A stretch of DNA of 64,000 nucleotides. It comes from Chiua virens. Lineage: Eukaryota; Basidiomycota; Agaricomycetes; Boletales; Boletaceae. How positions within the stretch are numbered: position 1 is the stretch's first letter; each line of letters starts with the position of its first letter. This document shows positions 59,866-64,000 of the stretch, one piece after another. Below the pieces are notes generated by a model. It saw nothing but the letters and a program-made list of their open reading frames with translations. It did no database searches and was not told the DNA's origin. The DNA lies in contig JAHNUO010000023.1 in assembly GCA_019787685.1 (NCBI GenBank), forward strand, positions 310,001-374,000, written 5' to 3'. A program made the position numbers and the translations under genes.

Positions 59866-61387
59866 ATGGCCTTTTCCCTTCCGATCGTCCCTCCTCCCGC
59901 TTCTGCCGACGGGCAGTCTCCGCCCACCGAGGATGGATCCGTTTCTCCGAAAACCCCGGTTTCCCCTCCAAATAACCAGCCTACCGCTCTTCCTCAGCTA
60001 TCCGAGTCCCCAGCTTCCTCGCACTCTCAGTCTCCTTCCCCCGGCGCTGCTACTACCCAGCCAAAGAGGAAACCCAGTCGTCGCGCCAACACCGCAGAGC
60101 GACGTGCCACCCACAATGCTGTGGAGAGGCAGCGGAGAGAAACTTTGAACGGCAGATTCTTGGCAAGTCATTTTCCGATTGTGTTTTTATCCGATTAATT
60201 AAACCACGTTTCAGGACCTTGCTGCTTTACTACCAAATTTGTCACAGATCCGCAGGCCATCCAAATCTGCTATCGTCAACTCTTCTATCGCCCACAACCA
60301 TGCCGCTCGTCGTCACCGTCTCCTCGCATCACGTGAATTGCGCCTGCTCAAACTCGAATCCGATGCGCTTCGCCGCGAACTAAACGAATGGCGTGATCGC
60401 GCGGGGCTTCCCCGTGTTGACGAACCCGTCAGGGGAGACGGCTTTACAATGGTGCTTAATGGTGAGGTTGAAGTTCTCACGGCCGCCATCGGAGAAGAAG
60501 AGGATGAGGGTCAAGGGCCGTTCGATGGTTTCGAAGAAGGTGACGAAGAGCTCTCCGGTCCCATACCAACGATGATGGACGATGCCGAGGATATCATGGT
60601 TGCTGACCCAGTCAAAAACGGCGGCGTTTTCGGACACAATATCGCTGCAGGCAGTACGATCCCTACTGACATGAACATGGTGGGAATGATTCCCCGGGCT
60701 CAACCCACTCCACATGGTGGTCCAATGATCGCCCAGATGCCACCTTCCGTCTCTTTCGAGAACCCAGCAATGCCTGCGCTCTACGAACCCCAGATCAATT
60801 CGCATTTCTCGAACGCCGGTCATATCGCACCACATGGCATTCCAACGCCCGAGGCCGACAAGGTGTCTACCTGGACCGCGAACATGTACTCGGGATACAA
60901 CACTCAGCTCCCAATTCAGGCCCAACGGTCCATGATGACCCCTTCGAATAGCCATGGTGTCACTCACTCGCCATCCTCGGCGGCGACTGTAGCTTACACG
61001 GACTATGCATATCTTACCAACCTCAAGCGACAGCAGATGTTGGCCCTTCAGCACCCGCACGGTGCGATGACCTACGCAGTCGATGGCGATGACTCGTCTT
61101 CCGTCGGTTCTGGCCGAGGTGGACGGGAGAGAAGCGGGAGTGCCTCTGCGGGCAGTGGATTCGGCTCCCCACATGGTACCTCAGGAAGTTACGAGCTATC
61201 AAATGCGATCCCGGACTTCAACCTGGCGAGAAGGATGGGTACCGCTGGACTCCACGTCAACACCGCAGTATCTGGCTCCTGGAATGGGCGTGGAGATGAG
61301 GGCACGAACGGGATGGTTATGAAACAAGCTATGAATTCTCCAATGCACATCGTGCCCAACGGTGGCGGATATAGTATGATGGTGTGA
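59866..61387 (+). CDS. bHLH transcription factor
   Basis: Two exons (59866-60162 and 60215-61387) give 489 residues. The N-terminus is Pro/Ser-rich, with a basic nuclear-localisation-like PKRKPSRRA. The basic region THNAVERQRRETLNGRFL has the His-Glu-Arg positions of E-box-binding class B bHLH proteins. Helix 1 continues across the intron into DLAALLPNL, and helix 2 carries RPSKSAIVNSSIAHNH followed by a leucine-containing extension (LRLLKLESDALRREL). The C-terminal half is low-complexity (Gly, Ser, Met, Pro). The intron 60163-60214 has a GC donor (ttg|gcaagt) and is the only splice choice that keeps phase and the domain. It should bind CANNTG E-boxes as a dimer; target genes are unknown. Confidence 0.87.
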
Positions 61388-63739
61388 GGGGTCGTCGTAC
61401 GTTCTATTCCTTTTTTTGTGTTGCTCTCTTCATCGACGGCTTGGTGTTGCACACGTCTTACTAGCTCTCTGCCACTTCCAACTCTTGGACTTTAGGGAGA
61501 GCCTTCGGGTTCTGTCGTCTTGTAATCATCCGTTGGTTCCTCCTCACCTATCATGTGACGCGACTTGTTTGTATGTGTCACATCAGATCGCAATATCCTC
61601 TGTTGTCCATACGCCACTCCCTTAAATTATCCCTACAAGTGTCGATGTTTACTATATCCAGCCTCCTCCGATCTGACTCCGGCCGTCTCCGTTTGACGCC
61701 TCCTCCCAACCCCACTTAGCCTAATCTCCGTGAGGTATACACTGTATTATCACTCTTTTGTGCGCTGTCCTTTCATTCTGTGTTGAAGCTGGCTATATGC
61801 AGAGTACAGGCCCTTGTCATTCCTTAGCCGCCTTATACCTAATCCATTACCAACTCGAAAACAGCTTGTAACCTTTGCCGACAGTCTAAACAGTATTTCC
61901 GGTGAACCGTAGTCGAAAAAATTAATCTGTGTACGGCAAATGTGATTAACTCTGCTGATATTACCGATCCCACCGCGTATATATGTAGGTGAGATATATG
62001 ATGCCGATGTCAAGGCGGAAAGTGGTCGTGTGACGGTGCAGCGGACGGGAGACCGTGCGTGCGTCGCAACTACATCGTGGACCAATCCAGTCCGCATTCG
62101 CACTCGTCGATGGGTATGTTGGTTTCTCGCTACCGGTGATGTGGAAGAGGGGGCATAGCGAATGGCTTTATGCGGTCGAACGCGGGGTGTCACCGACACC
62201 AGCATGAACCGACCTGGTTTTTTTTCGACCGACGTGTGACGCCCGAGAAAACACATTCTCCGCGGTCCGGCGCCGGATGCACCAGTCCGGGGAGGAACCG
62301 TGAGCCGTCACACGTAGACGTTAGTCGTGCAGTGATGCGGAACGCTACCGGTTCCGCGTCCTGCGCTCGTGATAGGTATCTCGGCAAGGTAGGGCTCACA
62401 CACCTAGAGAGGACGCGTTGAAGCCCCGTCTATCGATCCCGTGGAACCAGTCCAGACCGCGCGCTGTGGACGCTTGCGGGGTATCCTGGGTTCATGATAG
62501 GTATTTCGGTTAGTCAGGTTCACGCTGAGAGAAGCTGCCTGTCGATATGCCTCTGTCCCCTTTGGCGCGCCGTCTGGGCATCGACGTGCCAGTGGAGCCA
62601 CTCATCATGCATGCCAGAGCGATAAGACGGGGAGCACACAAGGTCATACCTGCTTATCTCGAGGATACGCAGGAGAAGCCCCAAACGTCCGTTGATGTGA
62701 CGGTCAGCCCTCGTGGGCATGGCACGACGGTCCCAGGACATATAAAAAAGGCAACCATAAAAACCCGGGTCGACGGTTGGGGTACGGGAAGTCCGGCGAA
62801 AACCACTCAAGACAGAAAATAAAATGTGTAAAATAAAACAGGAGGCGTCATCGGCGTTTGATAGGGGCTAAGACATGTGTCCGTGGCGGGCCGGCTCGTT
62901 GGCGAAGGATGACTACGTATGTCCATGCGAGGGATCGCGGCTTGTAGTTATGCACAGGGACCATAAAGATCGACGGACGGTCGTTGGTAAACCGCCGGCG
63001 GCCAGAAACCGAAACTGTGGTCCAGGGGTGGATCGTTGCGCTGATAATGGGTGAGAAAGGGCACACACCGCCGCCAGAAAGAATTCGCGATGCCAGTGGG
63101 CTCAGCGCGAACTTGAGACCTCGGTGGGATTTAGGATTTTGACTTGTGATGTTGATACTATGACTGTGTTTCGACGCCTCGTGTACTGCCCGGCGCACAC
63201 GTCTCCGGACGCTCGAGGACATGGTCGGCGTGAAACGCGTGGGCGTGGCAATAACCCCACATGTGGATGGTTAGCCGAGCGAAAGGCACAGGCCCGACAC
63301 TCCGACGAGCGGGGGAGGGGGGTGAATGGTTAAGCCCTACTATAGACATAACACGGGGTGTCCTGCGATCTGTTCCAAGGATGGACCAAGGCTACATATG
63401 GAGAAGTTCGGGTTAGGGCTTCGGATTTCCCGCCGGAAGGATCTTTTGATGTTCTGATGGCGCCACGGGTCATTTGATGCGAGAACGAGAACTTACAGGG
63501 TATGTTGTGATCGACTGCTGCCTGGCACTTGCGTGCCCAGTACCACCACTTCGAATTCGAAACGTCGACGTCGGTCCAATGAAGACTAACCTAACTTTGG
63601 CTGCGAGATCGTTAGAGATAACATTTGAGTGCACCAGGAGAGACAAATTGTACCAGTATAGGAATCGTAACCAGCCGGATCGCTGCTAGCTACGACGACC
63701 GTCCCGTCCCGTCTTGGGTTCTGACAGCGAACACAGACA
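61388..63739. other. intergenic, no gene seen
   Basis: Contains the 3' UTR of the bHLH gene (61388 to perhaps 61700) and the ADE8 promoter at the right. A weak direct repeat tgataggtatctcgg / tgataggtatttcgg occurs near 62370 and 62492. No coding exon supported. Confidence 0.45.
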
Positions 63740-64000
63740 ATGGCCACAGAGACACCAAACAATGTCCCCCTGCGCCGAATCGCCGTCCTCATCTCCGGTT
63801 CAGGTATGCCCCGTCCGTCCCCCTCGCCCTCGCTCACCCAGGCTAGGCACGAACCTCCAAGCGCTCATCGACGCCTGCAACACCCCACGCCTCCCCCACG
63901 CCCACATCGTCCTCGTCTTCTCCAACCGCAAAGCCGCATACGGGCTCACCCGCGCTCACACCGCCCCCCCGTCCATCCCGACGGGCTACCTCGCCCTCCA
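63740..64000 (+). CDS. ADE8: phosphoribosylglycinamide formyltransferase, N-terminal part
   Basis: Start MATETPNNVPLRRIAVLISG at 63740. An intron beginning gtatgc (about 63803) and ending ggctag (about 63845) restores the family signature LISGSGTNLQALIDAC, followed by HIVLVFSNRKAAYGLTRA. The gene runs off the right edge. The enzyme transfers a formyl group from 10-formyltetrahydrofolate to glycinamide ribonucleotide in purine synthesis. Only the first 60-70 residues are visible, so catalytic Asn-His-Asp residues further on cannot be checked. Confidence 0.9.
   Translation, partial: MATETPNNVPLRRIAVLISGSGMPRPSPSPSLTQARHEPPSAHRRLQHPTPPPRPHRPRLLQPQSRIRAHPRSHRPPVHPDGLPRPP

Noticed and set aside
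60380..61174. 264-codon open frame on the minus strand
   Set aside because: Antisense to the bHLH gene's second exon; no motifs and unusual Trp/Arg/His-rich composition typical of a shadow frame.
1..64000. CRISPR arrays, bacterial operons, ribosome binding sites, tRNA or rRNA genes
   Set aside because: Intron-rich eukaryotic DNA. I saw no regularly spaced repeats of CRISPR type and no convincing tRNA cloverleaf by eye, though a tRNA could be missed without a scan.

Overview
This is nuclear DNA of a filamentous basidiomycete, most likely an agaricomycete. Genes carry many small GT-AG introns of about 45-65 nt. The window has typical agaricomycete families (Plavaka transposase, DUF6698, BTB and F-box-like expansions, HET-like proteins, Nis1-like small secreted proteins). 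Conserved eukaryotic housekeeping genes are interleaved with orphan and mobile-element-rich stretches.

Left part (1-16 kb): the 3' end of a CBP3-type cytochrome bc1 chaperone, a divergent pair of Mediator subunit MED14 (minus) and complex I flavoprotein NDUFV1/NUO51 (plus), a broken Nis1-like gene, a monocarboxylate-type MFS transporter, proteasome lid subunit RPN7 with a poorly supported antisense neighbour, and a BTB protein. Middle (17-30 kb): a membrane-associated HET-like protein, then two minus-strand genes sharing a nearly identical segment. One is the full SKN7 response-regulator transcription factor. The other is a tyrosine-kinase-like protein kinase whose last exons are a copy of the SKN7 C-terminal half, including a complete receiver domain. 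Pyruvate dehydrogenase E1 alpha follows.

Right-centre (30-49 kb) is accessory DNA: a decayed P-loop ATPase gene, two tandem-repeat blocks, a DUF6698 gene, an F-box-like gene, three well-spliced orphan genes among three copies (two direct, one inverted) of a dispersed repeat, and an apparently intact Plavaka transposase. Right part (50-64 kb): a second HET-like paralogue with a conserved first intron, an intact Nis1-like secreted protein gene, a gene-poor interval, a bHLH transcription factor using a GC-AG intron, and the 5' end of the glycinamide ribonucleotide transformylase gene ADE8.

The most unusual object is the kinase-receiver chimera at 20128-22788. Every exon junction I could place keeps reading phase across the fusion, and the receiver keeps all its signature residues. 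It looks like a new gene made by partial duplication of SKN7 downstream of a kinase gene. Three mitochondrial-function genes (CBP3, NDUFV1, PDA1) occur here, but nothing suggests they form a cluster. Gene models come from reading the sequence only; no database search or RNA evidence was available.
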